From contig NZ_KB892009.1 of the NCBI RefSeq assembly GCF_000373645.1, positions 104,505 through 168,504 on the forward strand: a DNA stretch of 64,000 nt, in the 5' to 3' direction. Below the pieces are notes generated by a model, which was not told the origin of the DNA, did not search any database, and saw nothing but the letters and a program-made list of their open reading frames with translations. This document shows positions 26,297 to 36,287 of the stretch, piece after piece. This DNA is from Streptomyces sp. ATexAB-D23 (lineage in GTDB: Bacteria; Actinomycetota; Actinomycetes; Streptomycetales; Streptomycetaceae). Positions within the stretch are counted from its first letter, which is position 1, and each line of letters begins with the position of its first letter. The position numbers were made by a program, and so were the translations under genes.

Positions 26297-28000
26297 ATGG
26301 CCCAGGTCCAGCGCATGTCCCGATTGATGATCAAGACACTGCGCGACGACCCGGCGGACGCCGAGACGCTCAACCACAAGCTCCTCGTCCGAGCCGGCTA
26401 CGTACGACGCACCGCGGCCGGAATCTGGTCCTGGCTGCCGCTCGGCAAGAAGGTCCTGGAGAACGTCACCCGCGTGGTCCGCGAGGAGATGGACGCCATC
26501 GGCGGCCAGGAGGTCCTGCTCCCCGCGCTGCTGCCCAAGGAGTCGTACGAGGCGAGCGGCCGCTACGACGAGTACGGCGACCTGCTGTTCCGCCTCAGGG
26601 ACCGCAAGGGCGCCGACTACCTCCTCGGCCCCACCCACGAGGAGATCTTCACCCAGGTCGTCAAGGACATGTGCTCGTCCTACAAGGACCTGCCCGTCAT
26701 CCTGTACCAGATCCAGACGAAGTACCGCGACGAGGCCCGCCCCCGGGCCGGTGTGCTGCGCGGCCGCGAGTTCCAGATGAAGGACTCGTACTCGTTCGAC
26801 ACCACCGACGAAGGCCTGGTCGAGGCGTACCGGCTGCACCGCGCCGCCTACATCCGGATCTTCGAGCGGCTCGGCCTCGACCACCGCATCGTCTCCGCGG
26901 TCTCCGGTGCCATGGGCGGCTCCGCCTCCGAGGAGTTCCTGGCGCCCGCGCCCGCCGGCGAGGACACCTTCGTCGACTGCCCGAGCTGCGACTACGCGGC
27001 CAACACCGAGGCCGTGACCTTCAACGCCACCCCGGGCGACGCCTCGGGCGTGGGCGCCGTCGAGGAGCTGGACACCCCCGACACCCCGACCATCGAGACC
27101 CTGGCCGCCCACCTCGGCGTGGCGGCCTCCGCCACCCTGAAGAACCTCCTGGTCAAGGTCGACGGCGAGATCGTCGCCGTGGGTGTGCCCGGCGACCGCG
27201 AGGTCGACCTCGGCAAGCTCGGCGAGCACCTGGCACCCGCCGTCGTCGAGCTGGTCACCGCCGAGGACTTCGTGGGCCGCCCCGACCTGGTGCGCGGCTA
27301 CGTCGGCCCGCAGGGCCTGGAGAAGGTCCGCTACATCGCCGACCCCCGCGTCGCCGCCGGCACCTCCTGGATCACCGGCGCCAACAAGGACGGCAAGCAC
27401 GCGAAGAACGTCGTCGCGGGCCGCGACTTCGAGGTGGACGACTACCTCGACGTCGTCGTGGTCGAGGCGGGCGACCCCTGCCCCAAGTGCGGCACCGGCC
27501 TCCAGGTCGACCGCGCCATCGAGATCGGCCACATCTTCCAGCTCGGCCGCAAGTACGCCGACATCTTCGCGCTCGACGTGCTCGGCCAGCAGGGCAAGCC
27601 CGTCCGCGTCACGATGGGCTCGTACGGCATCGGCGTCTCCCGCGCCGTGGCCGCCCTCGCCGAGCAGACCGCCGACGAGAAGGGCCTGTGCTGGCCCCGC
27701 GAGGTCGCCCCGGCCGATGTGCACGTGGTCGCCGCGGGCAAGGCGCTCCAGACGGAACTGGCCCTCGACGTCTCCGAGAAGCTGGGCGCCGCCGGGCTGC
27801 GGGTCCTGGTCGACGACCGCGCGGGCGTCTCGCCCGGCGTGAAGTTCACCGACTCCGAGCTGATCGGCGTCCCGAAGATCCTGGTCGCGGGCCGCCGCTC
27901 GGCCGAAGGCGTCCTGGAGCTGAAGGACCGCCGTACCGGCGAGCGCGAGGAGCTGACCGTCGACGAGGCGATCGCCCGCCTGACGGAGCGGCAGGACTGA
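26297..28000 (+). CDS. proS: Proline--tRNA ligase
   Basis: 567 aa, bacterial-type ProRS. Class II motifs: motif 1 around [13 protein letters not shown], motif 2 [21 protein letters not shown] (split as [10 protein letters not shown] and [10 protein letters not shown]), motif 3 [16 protein letters not shown]. Between motifs 2 and 3 (about 225-400) is the YbaK-like editing insertion ([25 protein letters not shown]) that removes misacylated Ala-tRNA(Pro). The C-terminal anticodon-binding domain ends the protein. Cytoplasmic, essential. Followed by a 19-bp terminator hairpin. Confidence 0.97.
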   Translation: MAQVQRMSRLMIKTLRDDPADAETLNHKLLVRAGYVRRTAAGIWSWLPLGKKVLENVTRVVREEMDAIGGQEVLLPALLPKESYEASGRYDEYGDLLFRLRDRKGADYLLGPTHEEIFTQVVKDMCSSYKDLPVILYQIQTKYRDEARPRAGVLRGREFQMKDSYSFDTTDEGLVEAYRLHRAAYIRIFERLGLDHRIVSAVSGAMGGSASEEFLAPAPAGEDTFVDCPSCDYAANTEAVTFNATPGDASGVGAVEELDTPDTPTIETLAAHLGVAASATLKNLLVKVDGEIVAVGVPGDREVDLGKLGEHLAPAVVELVTAEDFVGRPDLVRGYVGPQGLEKVRYIADPRVAAGTSWITGANKDGKHAKNVVAGRDFEVDDYLDVVVVEAGDPCPKCGTGLQVDRAIEIGHIFQLGRKYADIFALDVLGQQGKPVRVTMGSYGIGVSRAVAALAEQTADEKGLCWPREVAPADVHVVAAGKALQTELALDVSEKLGAAGLRVLVDDRAGVSPGVKFTDSELIGVPKILVAGRRSAEGVLELKDRRTGEREELTVDEAIARLTERQD

Positions 28001-28006
28001 TCCCAC

Positions 28007-28050
28007 GCGGAGGGGCCCCGCACGGAACGTCCCGTGCGGGGCCCCTCCGC
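28007..28050. terminator. 19-bp terminator between proS and APH-fold gene
   Basis: Perfect 19-bp stem (28007-28025 with 28032-28050) and a 6-base loop, starting 6 bases after the proS stop and ending 5 bases before the stop of the convergent gene. Confidence 0.9.
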
Positions 28051-28055
28051 ATGAC

Positions 28056-28979
28056 CTACAGCCAGCCCGCGAACTCCAGCGTCACTTCGCCCTCCTGGCG
28101 GCGCCCGGCCGTCAGGGCCCGGGTGCCCGACTCCACGGCGCGGAAGAGCGTCCAGCCGTGCAGCCGCTGCTGGTCCACGTCCAGCGAGTCCGCGAGCTTC
28201 TTGACCCGGCGCCGGGCCGTCGTCGCGCCGGCGGGCGAGGCGATCAGGTCCTCGACCCGGTCCCGGACCAGCCGCGCCAGATCGTAGGCCCGCTCGCCGA
28301 CCAGCGGCTCCGGCCCGACCGTCAGCCAGGGCGCCCGCTCGCCCGCGAGCACCTTGCTCTGCCGGAAGTTGCCGTGCAGCAGCAGCGTCTCGGGGGAGTG
28401 GGCGACCAGCTCGTCCCGGGCCGCCAGCGCCGCCGTGACCAGGGGCTCCAGCGCGGGGTCGGCAGCGGCGGCGGCGCGCATCGCGTCCGTACGCCGCCCG
28501 GTCCGCTCGGCGACCGTCTCGAAGGAGTGGCCGGCCGGCGGCTGCACCCACAGCCGCCGCACCGTCCCCGCCGCCTCCAGCAGCGCCTTCGCCTCCGGCA
28601 GCGAACGCAGCGACATCTCCGGGTGCAGCCGTTCCAGCAGCAGCGCGCCCTCGACGGGCCGCGCGCCGTCGGCGGGATCGAGCAGCCGCACCGCGCCCCA
28701 GCCGTCCCAGTGCGCCAGCGCGGCCGCTTCGAGAGCGGGCGCGGCGCCGGACGGGGCGAGCTTCAGGGCGGCCGGGGTGCCGTCGGACCCCCGCACCAGC
28801 AGGACCAGACTGCTGCGCCCACCGGGGGCGGCGACCCGCTCCACGGCCGGTGCGCGCCCGGTCGCGGCCAGCGCCTGCTCGGTCAGTGCGTCGAGCCCCG
28901 CGAGCCACTGACCGGCGGCCGTATCCCCGTACGACTCGCCGAGCGCTCGCACCAGACGCTGCGGCGGTTCAAAACCCAT
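28056..28979 (-). CDS. APH-fold protein lacking catalytic residues
   Basis: 307 aa with the overall plan of aminoglycoside/choline phosphotransferases: an N lobe (SSLVLLVRGSDGTPAALKLAP), a helical C lobe, the Brenner region and the metal-binding loop. The usual HGD-(x)4-N motif reads HGNFRQSKVL, so the catalytic Asp is Asn and the Mg-binding Asn is Lys. The usual IDP of the metal loop reads VGPEP. It may therefore be a pseudokinase or use another chemistry. Convergent with proS. An antibiotic-resistance role should not be assumed. Confidence 0.8.
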   Translation of the reverse strand: MGFEPPQRLVRALGESYGDTAAGQWLAGLDALTEQALAATGRAPAVERVAAPGGRSSLVLLVRGSDGTPAALKLAPSGAAPALEAAALAHWDGWGAVRLLDPADGARPVEGALLLERLHPEMSLRSLPEAKALLEAAGTVRRLWVQPPAGHSFETVAERTGRRTDAMRAAAAADPALEPLVTAALAARDELVAHSPETLLLHGNFRQSKVLAGERAPWLTVGPEPLVGERAYDLARLVRDRVEDLIASPAGATTARRRVKKLADSLDVDQQRLHGWTLFRAVESGTRALTAGRRQEGEVTLEFAGWL

Positions 28980-29008
28980 ACGTGCCGTGTTCCCTTTCAG
29001 AGCCTTCT

Positions 29009-29479
29009 TCAGTGCGCCGCGCCCGCCTCGGTCTTCGTGCCGGTCCCGGTCTTCGTCCCGGCCCGCTCGGCGAGCCCGGGAAAGGGTACGCCGCTGCCCC
29101 GCCAGCGCACCGCGCGCACCGCGGCCTCGCGCAACGCGTCCGCCGCGCTGCGCCGCAGCTCCCCGTCGGCGGCCCGGACCAGGTCGGAGTAGACGTAGGC
29201 CACCCGGTCCTCCAGGACGGCTGCCAGCCGCACCGCGGCCGCCGAGTCCGGCACCGCGAACGGCAGAGCGTACGCGGCGTCCGCCGCCACCGGTTCGCCG
29301 CCCAGGTCCCGGACCGTGCGCACCAGGGCGTCCCGGCGGGCGCGGTGGGCCTGGTGGGCGGATGTGGCCTCGGCGCGGCGGGCCGAGGCGACACGGCCGC
29401 CCGCCACCCCGTACCCGTAGACCGCCGCGTGCTCGGCGGCCAGCGCCGCCTGGGCCGCTTCCAGCGTGCCGTCGCTCAT
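29009..29479 (-). CDS. Ferritin-like DUF4439 protein
   Basis: 156 aa, all-helical. The N-terminal helix ALAAEHAAVYGYGVAGGRV carries the Glu/His typical of this ferritin-like family, and later helices read AAVLEDRVAYVYSDLVRAADGEL and LREAAVRAVRWRG. No signal sequence. Its ATG overlaps the stop of the upstream lipoprotein gene by four bases (ATGA), so the two are translationally coupled. The 3' end faces the APH-fold gene on the same strand. Metal binding is a family expectation that I cannot confirm. Confidence 0.82.
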   Translation of the reverse strand: MSDGTLEAAQAALAAEHAAVYGYGVAGGRVASARRAEATSAHQAHRARRDALVRTVRDLGGEPVAADAAYALPFAVPDSAAAVRLAAVLEDRVAYVYSDLVRAADGELRRSAADALREAAVRAVRWRGSGVPFPGLAERAGTKTGTGTKTEAGAAH

Positions 29480-30015
29480 GCGGGGGTCTCCTTGGCCAGT
29501 TCGGTCAGCAGGTAGGCGTGGGCCGAGCAGGCGGCGGCCACCGAGGCGAGCAGCCGGGCCAGTTCCCCGGGTGCCTCCAGGAGCAGCGCGGTGTACGCGT
29601 CGGCCGCGGCGCGCTCCGCGGCGGCCAGTTCCCTGACCGCGGCGGCGGGGCCGGCGGCCCGGGAGCGGGCCGTGCCGAGCGCCGGCGCGGCGCCGGGCGT
29701 GACGGCCTTCAGATGGGCGTGGACCGCGTCACGCAGGGGGGCGAGGGCGGTGGCCGTCGACGGATGGGCCGTGAGCACGCGTTCGTACCCGGCCAGCAGG
29801 GTCGCCGTGGTGCGGGACGCGCTGGTGCGCAGTGCCTTCTCCGTGCGTACCGACGACGTCCCGTCGGCCGCGGTCCGGGCCCCGCCGTGCGCGGAGCCCT
29901 TGCGGCCCGAGCCCGTGTCGTCCGTGTCGCCTCCGCAGCCCGCCAGCACCGCGCCGACGGCGAACGCGCCCGTCGCCGTGAGCGCGCCCCTGCGCGTCGT
30001 CCCCGTACGCCGCAC
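29476..30015 (-). CDS. Lipoprotein with ferritin-like helical domain
   Basis: 179 aa from the GTG at 30015, chosen because GAAGGAG lies 5 bases upstream; the longer frame to 30171 has no support. Signal peptide RRGALTATGAFAVGAVLAGC with lipobox LAGC, so the protein is anchored to the outer face of the membrane. After a Gly/Thr/Asp-rich linker the rest is helical (AAAVRELAAAERAAADAYTA and RLLASVAAACSAHAYLLTEL), similar in style to the DUF4439 partner. The stop overlaps the partner's ATG. Divergent from rimP, with a 176-base shared promoter region. Confidence 0.82.
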   Translation of the reverse strand: MRRTGTTRRGALTATGAFAVGAVLAGCGGDTDDTGSGRKGSAHGGARTAADGTSSVRTEKALRTSASRTTATLLAGYERVLTAHPSTATALAPLRDAVHAHLKAVTPGAAPALGTARSRAAGPAAAVRELAAAERAAADAYTALLLEAPGELARLLASVAAACSAHAYLLTELAKETPA

Positions 30016-30191
30016 TTGTTCTCCTTCGGGCTGGATCTGTTGTGACTGGATCTGTCCGGAAGTGATCACCCTTGGTGAGCGTACCCGCGCCCCGGGGACC
30101 GGCTGACAGCAACACCCCTTGCGACCGGATACCCTTTGACCAGACACACGAGGATCCCCACAACAGCACACGCGGCCGAGGAGTCACCCGG

Positions 30192-30689
30192 ATGAGCACC
30201 ACCCAGAGCGAGAAGCTGCGCGGGCTGGTCGAACCGCTCGTCAGCGCCGAGCAGCTGGAGCTGGAAGAGATCGAAGTGTCCCGGGCCGGCCGTCGCCGGG
30301 TGCTGCGGATCGTGGTGGATTCGGAGGAGGGCGTCGAGCTCGACGCCTGTGCGGAACTGAGCCGCGCGATCTCCGCGAAGCTGGACGAGACCGACGCGAT
30401 GGGTGAGGACGAGTACGTCCTGGAGGTCAGTTCCCCCGGTGCCGACCGCCCGCTGACCGAGCACCGCCACTACGTACGCGCCACCGGCCGGCTGGCCAGG
30501 CTGACGCTGCGTGAGGGCGGGGAGCTGGTGGCCCGCATCCAGGCCGTGGACGAGGACGGTCTCGACCTGGAGGTGCCGGGCGTCAAGGGCCGTAAGCCCA
30601 CCGCCCGCCGGATCACCTTCGGCGAGGTCGCCAAGGCCCGTGTGGAGCTGGAATTCAACCGCAAGGACAAGAAGGAAGAGGAGGCGTAG
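30192..30689 (+). CDS. rimP: Ribosome maturation factor RimP
   Basis: 165 aa from ATG at 30192. N-terminal domain with [22 protein letters not shown] opening and [34 protein letters not shown] motif present as [18 protein letters not shown]-terminal SH3-like domain. It assists 30S subunit maturation. Its stop is two bases before nusA, the standard rimP-nusA-ylxR-infB arrangement. Confidence 0.96.
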   Translation: MSTTQSEKLRGLVEPLVSAEQLELEEIEVSRAGRRRVLRIVVDSEEGVELDACAELSRAISAKLDETDAMGEDEYVLEVSSPGADRPLTEHRHYVRATGRLARLTLREGGELVARIQAVDEDGLDLEVPGVKGRKPTARRITFGEVAKARVELEFNRKDKKEEEA

Positions 30690-30691
30690 CC

Positions 30692-31732
30692 GTGGACATC
30701 GATGTGAAGCTTCTGAAGGGCTTGGCGCAGGACAAGGAGATCCCGTTCGACGTCCTCGTCGAAGCGATCGAGTCGGCCCTCCTCATCGCGTACCACCGCA
30801 CGGACGGCAGCCACCGCAGGGCGCGCGTGGAGCTGGACGAGCGCGGCCATGTGACGGTCTGGGCCAAGGAGGACCCGGCCGATCTGGAGGAGGGGCAGGA
30901 GCCCAAGGAGTTCGACGACACCCCGTCGGGCTTCGGCCGGATCGCCGCCACCACCGCCAAGCAGGTCATCCTCCAGCGGCTGCGCGACGCCGAGGACGAC
31001 CGCACGTTCGGCGAGTACGCGGGCCACGAGGGCGATGTCGTGACCGGCGTCGTCCAGCAGGGCAAGGACCCGAAGAACGTCCTGGTCGACATCGGCAAGC
31101 TGGAGGCCATCCTCCCGGTGCAGGAGCAGGTGCCGGGCGAGGAGTACACCCACGGCCTGCGGCTCCGTACCTACGTCGTGCGCGTCGCCAAGGGCGTGCG
31201 CGGCCCCTCGGTCACGCTGTCGCGGACCCACCCCAACCTGGTGAAGAAGCTCTTCGCGCTGGAGGTTCCGGAGATCGCCGACGGTTCCGTCGAGATCTGC
31301 GCGATCGCCCGCGAGGCCGGCCACCGCACCAAGATCGCCGTCCGTTCCACCCGTTCCGGGCTCAACGCCAAGGGCGCCTGCATCGGCCCGATGGGCGGAC
31401 GTGTGCGCAATGTGATGGCCGAACTGCATGGCGAGAAGATCGACATCGTGGACTGGTCGGACGACCCGGCCGAGATGGTCGCCAACGCGCTGTCGCCCGC
31501 ACGGGTGAGCGAGGTCGAGGTCGTTGACCTCGGCGCCCGTTCCGCCCGGGTGACCGTGCCGGACTACCAGCTCTCGCTGGCGATCGGCAAGGAGGGGCAG
31601 AACGCCCGCCTCGCCGCCCGCCTCACCGGCTGGCGCATCGACATCCGCCCGGACACCGAGACCGACGCCGAGCGCGATGTCGCCGACCGCGAGCGCGCCG
31701 AGCGGGCCCGGGAGCGCGCCGAACGGCGCTGA
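30692..31732 (+). CDS. nusA: Transcription termination/antitermination protein NusA
   Basis: 346 aa, GTG start with AGGAGG upstream. N-terminal RNAP-binding domain ([20 protein letters not shown]), then S1 domain ([22 protein letters not shown]), then KH1/KH2 ([16 protein letters not shown] and [23 protein letters not shown]). It lacks the C-terminal acidic repeats of E. coli NusA, as is usual in actinobacteria. It also acts in rRNA antitermination. Confidence 0.97.
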   Translation: MDIDVKLLKGLAQDKEIPFDVLVEAIESALLIAYHRTDGSHRRARVELDERGHVTVWAKEDPADLEEGQEPKEFDDTPSGFGRIAATTAKQVILQRLRDAEDDRTFGEYAGHEGDVVTGVVQQGKDPKNVLVDIGKLEAILPVQEQVPGEEYTHGLRLRTYVVRVAKGVRGPSVTLSRTHPNLVKKLFALEVPEIADGSVEICAIAREAGHRTKIAVRSTRSGLNAKGACIGPMGGRVRNVMAELHGEKIDIVDWSDDPAEMVANALSPARVSEVEVVDLGARSARVTVPDYQLSLAIGKEGQNARLAARLTGWRIDIRPDTETDAERDVADRERAERARERAERR

Positions 31733-31853
31733 ACCGGCGCCCGGAGGCGGTCGCGGGGAATAGATCACGTCCCCGCGCCGCTGAGATCACGACAACGTAC
31801 GTTCGATTTTTGCCCCAAAGGGGTGAGGTCGGTGCGGGGAGGTAGACTTAAAC

Positions 31854-32132
31854 GTGTCTGGCCGGACGCACGCCCGCGCTTGCCCTGAGCGAACCTGTGT
31901 GGGATGCCGGGAGCGGGCGGCCAAGAGCGAGCTGCTGCGCATCGTGGCGGACGAGGGCGCCTGCGTCCCCGATCCTCGCGGTACGCTGCCCGGCCGGGGT
32001 GCTTACGTGCATCCCGTCCCCGACTGTCTGGACCTGGCGGTTCGCCGCCGGGCATTCCCCCGGGCCTTCAAGGCCAAGGGGCCGTTCGACCCCACCGCGG
32101 TACAGCGGTTCGTCGAGCGGGTGACACCGTAA
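31854..32132 (+). CDS. ylxR: YlxR family RNA-binding protein
   Basis: 92 aa, GTG start preceded by GGGGAGG about 12 bases upstream. The family core PERTCVGCRERAAKSELLRIV is followed by DPRGTLPGRGAYVHP and AFKAKGPFD. YlxR proteins bind RNA and have been linked to RNase P regulation in Bacillus. It is separated from nusA by 121 bases that include a CCCCAAAGGGG inverted repeat, and from infB by the mini-ORF leader. Confidence 0.92.
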   Translation: MSGRTHARACPERTCVGCRERAAKSELLRIVADEGACVPDPRGTLPGRGAYVHPVPDCLDLAVRRRAFPRAFKAKGPFDPTAVQRFVERVTP

Positions 32133-32196
32133 GAAATGAACGGCACGGGTCCCCGTGCGGTCAGGTACCTCGCGAGTTGGAAGTAGGTCGAGATTG

Positions 32197-32279
32197 CGAT
32201 GAGCACTCGATGAGTACGCGATGAGTACGCCCATGAAGTAGCGACGGTCCGGCGGTAACCCGGACCTAAAAGGAGCGAA
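32197..32279 (+). promoter_or_regulatory. infB leader: 11-base repeats forming three linked mini-ORFs, plus hairpin at the SD
   Basis: Three near-copies of CGATGAGTACG occur with an 11-base period. They create three overlapping mini-ORFs: 32199-32213 (MSTR), 32210-32224 (MSTR) and 32221-32241 (MSTPMK). Each is joined to the next by ATGA. A 7-bp hairpin (32246-32252 with 32260-32266) then sits directly in front of the AAAAGGAG Shine-Dalgarno of infB. A role in translational control of IF-2 is inference. Confidence 0.7.
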
Positions 32280-35200
32280 GTGGCTAAGGTCCGGGTATAC
32301 GAACTCGCCAAGGAGTTCGGGGTTGAGAGCAAGGTCGTCATGGCCAAGCTCCAAGAACTCGGTGAATTCGTCCGTTCGGCGTCCTCGACGATCGAGGCGC
32401 CGGTCGTACGCAAGTTGACTGACGCACTGCAGGGGCCCGGCGGCAACGCCGGCAAGCCCGCTGCCAAGCCCGGCGCGCCCCGCAAGGCCGCGCCCGCCAA
32501 GCCCGCAGCGCCCTCCCCGGCCGCCGCGGCACGTCCCGCTGCCCCGAAGCCCGGCGCCCCGGCCCCCAAGCCGGCCGCCGCCGAGGCCCCCGCGAGCAGC
32601 GCCCCCTCCACCCCGTCGGCTCCGGCCTCCGGCCCGCGTCCGGGCCCCAAGCCCGCGCCGAAGGCCGCCCCGGTCACGCCGGTGCCCGCCGCCGAGTTCT
32701 CGGCTCCGGCGCCGGCCCAGCCGGCCGCGCCGCAGCAGCAGGCACCGCGCCCCACCGGCGGCGCCACCCCGGGTCCCCGTCCCGCCCGTCCGGCTCCGGC
32801 CGGTCAGCGCGACGGCGGCCGCGACGGTGGCCAGCGTGACGGTGGCCGCGACGGTGGCCGTGGCGGCGAGCGCCCCGCGCGCCCCGCCGGCCAGGGCGCC
32901 CCGCGCCCCGGCGGCGCCCGCCCGGCCGGTCCCCGTCCGGGTAACAACCCCTTCACCTCCGGTGGCTCGACGGGCATGTCCCGTCCGCAGGCACCCCGTC
33001 CCGGCGGCGCCCCGCGTCCCGGTGGCGGCCAGGAGCGTCCCGGCGCCCCGCGTCCGCAGGGCGGCCCCGGTGGCGCACCGCGCCCGCAGGGGCAGGGCGG
33101 TGCCCGTCCGACTCCGGGCGGCATGCCCCGTCCGCAGGCTCCTCGTCCCGGCGGTGGCCCCGGTGGCAACCGTCCGAACCCGGGCATGATGCCGCAGCGT
33201 CCCGCTGCCGGCCCGCGTCCCGGTGGTGGCCCCGGCGGTGGCCGCGGTCCCGGTGGCGGCGGTCGTCCCGGTGGCGGCGCGGGCCGTCCCGGTGGCGGTG
33301 GCTTCGCCGGCCGTCCGGCCGGTCCCGGCGGCGGTGGCGGCGGTTTCGCCGGCCGTCCCGGTGGCGGCGGTGGCGGTGCGGGCCGTCCCGGTGGTGGCGG
33401 TGGCTTCGGCGGCCGTCCCGGTTTCGGTGGCCGTCCCGGCGGTCCCGGTGGCCGTGGTGGCACGCAGGGCGCCTTCGGCCGTCCCGGCGGTCCCGCGCGT
33501 CGTGGCCGCAAGTCGAAGCGGCAGAGGCGCCAGGAGTACGAGGCCATGCAGGCCCCGTCGGTCGGCGGCGTGATGCTGCCTCGCGGCAACGGACAGTCCG
33601 TCCGCCTGTCGCGCGGTGCCTCGCTCACCGACTTCGCCGAGAAGATCAACGCCAACCCGGCGTCGCTCGTCGGCGTGATGATGAACCTCGGTGAGATGGT
33701 CACTGCCACGCAGTCCGTCTCCGACGAGACGCTGAAGCTCCTCGCGGACGAGATGAACTTCGTCCTGGAGATCGTCAGCCCGGAGGAGGAGGACCGCGAG
33801 CTTCTCGAGTCCTTCGACATCGAGTTCGGCGAGGACGAGGGCGGCGACGAGGCCATGCTGCCGCGTCCGCCGGTCGTGACCGTCATGGGTCACGTCGACC
33901 ACGGTAAGACCCGGCTTCTCGACGCCATCCGCAAGACGAACGTCATCGCGGGCGAGGCCGGCGGCATCACCCAGCACATCGGTGCCTACCAGGTCTCCTC
34001 GGAGGTCAACGGCGAGGACCGCCGGATCACCTTCATCGACACCCCGGGCCACGAGGCGTTCACCGCCATGCGTGCCCGTGGTGCGAAGTCCACCGACATC
34101 GCGATCCTCGTGGTCGCGGCCAACGACGGTGTGATGCCCCAGACGATCGAGGCGCTGAACCACGCCAAGGCGGCCGACGTGCCGATCGTGGTCGCGGTCA
34201 ACAAGATCGACGTCGAGGGCGCGGACCCGACCAAGGTGCGCGGTCAGCTCACCGAGTTCGGTCTGGTGGCGGAGGAGTACGGCGGCGACACGATGTTCGT
34301 CGACATCTCCGCCAAGCAGGGCCTCAACATCGAGGCTCTCCTGGAGGCCGTCGTCCTCACCGCCGACGCCTCGCTCGACCTGCGGGCCAACCCGGAGCAG
34401 GACGCGCAGGGCATCGCGATCGAGTCCCACCTCGACCGCGGCCGCGGTGCCGTCGCGACCGTTCTGGTCCAGCGAGGCACGCTGCGGGTCGGCGACACGA
34501 TGGTGGTCGGCGACGCCTACGGCCGTGTCCGCGCGATGCTCGACGACAAGGGCGAGAACGTCGAGGAGGCGGGTCCCTCGACCCCCGTCCTCGTGCTGGG
34601 TCTCACCAACGTCCCGGGCGCCGGCGACAACTTCCTGGTGGTCGACGAGGACCGTACGGCCCGTCAGATCGCCGAGAAGCGTGCCGCCCGCGAGCGCAAC
34701 GCCAACTTCGCCCGCAAGGGTGTCCGGTTCTCCCTGGAGAACCTGGACGAGGCGCTCAAGGCCGGTCTGGTCCAGGAACTCAACCTCATCATCAAGGGCG
34801 ACGCGTCCGGTTCGGTGGAGGCTCTCGAGTCCTCGCTGCTCCAGCTCGACGTCGGCGAAGAGGTCGACATCCGGGTCCTGCACCGCGGTGTGGGTGCGGT
34901 CACCGAGTCGGACATCGACCTGGCGACCGGCTCCGACGCCATCGTGATCGGCTTCAACGTGCGCGCCGCCGGGCGTGCGCAGCAGATGGCCGACCGCGAG
35001 GGTGTGGACGTCCGGTACTACTCGGTCATCTACCAGGCGATCGAGGAGATCGAGGCGGCCCTCAAGGGCATGCTCAAGCCGGAGTACGAAGAGGTCGAGC
35101 TGGGTACGGCGGAGATCCGCGAGATCTTCCGCTCGTCCAAGCTGGGCAACATCGCCGGTGTGCTCGTCCGGTCCGGCGAGGTCAAGCGCAACACCAAGGC

Positions 35201-35387
35201 GCGCCTGCTGCGCGACGGCAAGGTCGTCGCGGAGAACCTCACCATCTCCGGTCTGCGCCGCTTCAAGGACGACGTCACCGAGATCCGCGAAGGCTTCGAG
35301 GGCGGTATCAACCTCGGAAACTTCAACGACATCAAGATCGACGACGTCATCGCGACGTACGAGATGCGCGAGAAGCCGCGAGGCTGA
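32280..35387 (+). CDS. infB: Translation initiation factor IF-2
   Basis: 1035 aa, GTG start with AAAAGGAGCG upstream. The N-terminal domain ([21 protein letters not shown]) leads into a long Ala/Pro/Lys then Gly/Arg-rich low-complexity stretch (about 50-415) ending in a basic [17 protein letters not shown]. The G domain has GHVDHGKT (G1), DTPGHE (G3) and NKID (G4). Domains II-IV follow and end in [12 protein letters not shown]-2 places fMet-tRNA on the 30S subunit. The very long Gly-rich linker is usual for Streptomyces. Confidence 0.98.
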   Translation: MAKVRVYELAKEFGVESKVVMAKLQELGEFVRSASSTIEAPVVRKLTDALQGPGGNAGKPAAKPGAPRKAAPAKPAAPSPAAAARPAAPKPGAPAPKPAAAEAPASSAPSTPSAPASGPRPGPKPAPKAAPVTPVPAAEFSAPAPAQPAAPQQQAPRPTGGATPGPRPARPAPAGQRDGGRDGGQRDGGRDGGRGGERPARPAGQGAPRPGGARPAGPRPGNNPFTSGGSTGMSRPQAPRPGGAPRPGGGQERPGAPRPQGGPGGAPRPQGQGGARPTPGGMPRPQAPRPGGGPGGNRPNPGMMPQRPAAGPRPGGGPGGGRGPGGGGRPGGGAGRPGGGGFAGRPAGPGGGGGGFAGRPGGGGGGAGRPGGGGGFGGRPGFGGRPGGPGGRGGTQGAFGRPGGPARRGRKSKRQRRQEYEAMQAPSVGGVMLPRGNGQSVRLSRGASLTDFAEKINANPASLVGVMMNLGEMVTATQSVSDETLKLLADEMNFVLEIVSPEEEDRELLESFDIEFGEDEGGDEAMLPRPPVVTVMGHVDHGKTRLLDAIRKTNVIAGEAGGITQHIGAYQVSSEVNGEDRRITFIDTPGHEAFTAMRARGAKSTDIAILVVAANDGVMPQTIEALNHAKAADVPIVVAVNKIDVEGADPTKVRGQLTEFGLVAEEYGGDTMFVDISAKQGLNIEALLEAVVLTADASLDLRANPEQDAQGIAIESHLDRGRGAVATVLVQRGTLRVGDTMVVGDAYGRVRAMLDDKGENVEEAGPSTPVLVLGLTNVPGAGDNFLVVDEDRTARQIAEKRAARERNANFARKGVRFSLENLDEALKAGLVQELNLIIKGDASGSVEALESSLLQLDVGEEVDIRVLHRGVGAVTESDIDLATGSDAIVIGFNVRAAGRAQQMADREGVDVRYYSVIYQAIEEIEAALKGMLKPEYEEVELGTAEIREIFRSSKLGNIAGVLVRSGEVKRNTKARLLRDGKVVAENLTISGLRRFKDDVTEIREGFEGGINLGNFNDIKIDDVIATYEMREKPRG

Positions 35388-35403
35388 CCCGTACCTCAAC
35401 AGT

Positions 35404-35444
35404 CGGGGCCGGTCGACGGGACGTATTTCCGTCGATCGGCCCCG
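35404..35444 (+). terminator. Hairpin after infB
   Basis: Stem of about 16 bp (35404-35419 with 35429-35444, one G-U) and a 9-base loop, 16 bases after the infB stop. DUF503, rbfA and truB follow, so it may attenuate rather than end transcription. Confidence 0.75.
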
Positions 35445-35524
35445 GCCGTTCCGTGTACGGTTCTTGTGTCCCCGCCGATGATCGGTGGGGCGCGAACCCG
35501 AACCGGCGGGACATCCGGGCATAC

Positions 35525-35821
35525 ATGTATGTGGGGACACTGTCCTTCGACCTGCTTCTCGGCGACGTACGGTCGCTGAAGGAGAAGCGCTCCCTGGTCC
35601 GTCCGATCGTCGCCGAGCTCCAGCGCAAGTACGCGGTGAGCGTGGCGGAGACGGGCGGGCAGGATCTCCATCGCAGGGCCGAGATCGGCCTGGCCGTGGT
35701 CTCCGGGGACACCCGGCACCTCACAGACGTACTCGACCGGTGCGAGCGCCTCGTCGCCGCCCGGCCGGAAGTGGAGCTGCTGTCCGTACGACGGCGGCTG
35801 CACAGCGACGAAGACGATTGA
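35525..35821 (+). CDS. DUF503 family protein
   Basis: 98 aa from ATG at 35525, the start of family similarity (MYVGTLSFDLLLGDVRSLKEKRSLVRP). A small alpha/beta protein with EVELLSVRRRL at the end. It is conserved between infB and rbfA in many Gram-positive bacteria (YlxP-like); role in ribosome biogenesis is suspected from context only. It ends 22 bases before rbfA. Confidence 0.9.
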   Translation: MYVGTLSFDLLLGDVRSLKEKRSLVRPIVAELQRKYAVSVAETGGQDLHRRAEIGLAVVSGDTRHLTDVLDRCERLVAARPEVELLSVRRRLHSDEDD

Positions 35822-35843
35822 GCAAGGCGAAGGAGACGGACCA

Positions 35844-36287
35844 GTGGCCGACAACGCGCGGGCTAAGAAGCTGGCGGACCTCATCCAGGAGGTGGTCGCC
35901 GAGAAACTGCAGCGTGGCATCAAGGACCCGCGTCTGGGGACGCACGTGACCATCACGGACGTCCGGGTCACCGGTGACCTGCGGGAGGCCACGGTCTTCT
36001 ACACGGTCTACGGCGACGACGAGGAGCGGGCGAGCGCCGCGGCCGGTCTGCAGAGCGCCAAGGGCATCCTGCGGTCCGCGGTCGGTTCGGCGGCGGGGAC
36101 GAAGTTCACCCCCACGCTCACCTTCGTGGCGGACGCCCTCCCGGAGAACGCGCGCGCCATCGAGGACCTGCTCGACCGGGCACGGGCCTCGGACGCCAAG
36201 GTGCGCGAGGCGTCCTCGGGCGCCGCGTACGCAGGTGACGCGGACCCGTACCGCAAGCCGGAGGACGAGGACACCGCCTCCGAATGA
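35844..36287 (+). CDS. rbfA: 30S ribosome-binding factor RbfA
   Basis: 147 aa, GTG start with GAAGGAGA upstream. KH-like domain: ARAKKLADLIQEVVAEKLQ, DPRLGTHVTITDVRVTGDL and KFTPTLTFVADALPENARAI. A disordered acidic C-terminal tail follows (KPEDEDTASE). Late 30S maturation and cold-shock factor. It overlaps truB by four bases (ATGA). Confidence 0.96.
   Translation: MADNARAKKLADLIQEVVAEKLQRGIKDPRLGTHVTITDVRVTGDLREATVFYTVYGDDEERASAAAGLQSAKGILRSAVGSAAGTKFTPTLTFVADALPENARAIEDLLDRARASDAKVREASSGAAYAGDADPYRKPEDEDTASE

Noticed and set aside
28056..28979. Aminoglycoside resistance gene
   Set aside because: The fold fits, but catalytic motifs are replaced, so a resistance call is not supported.
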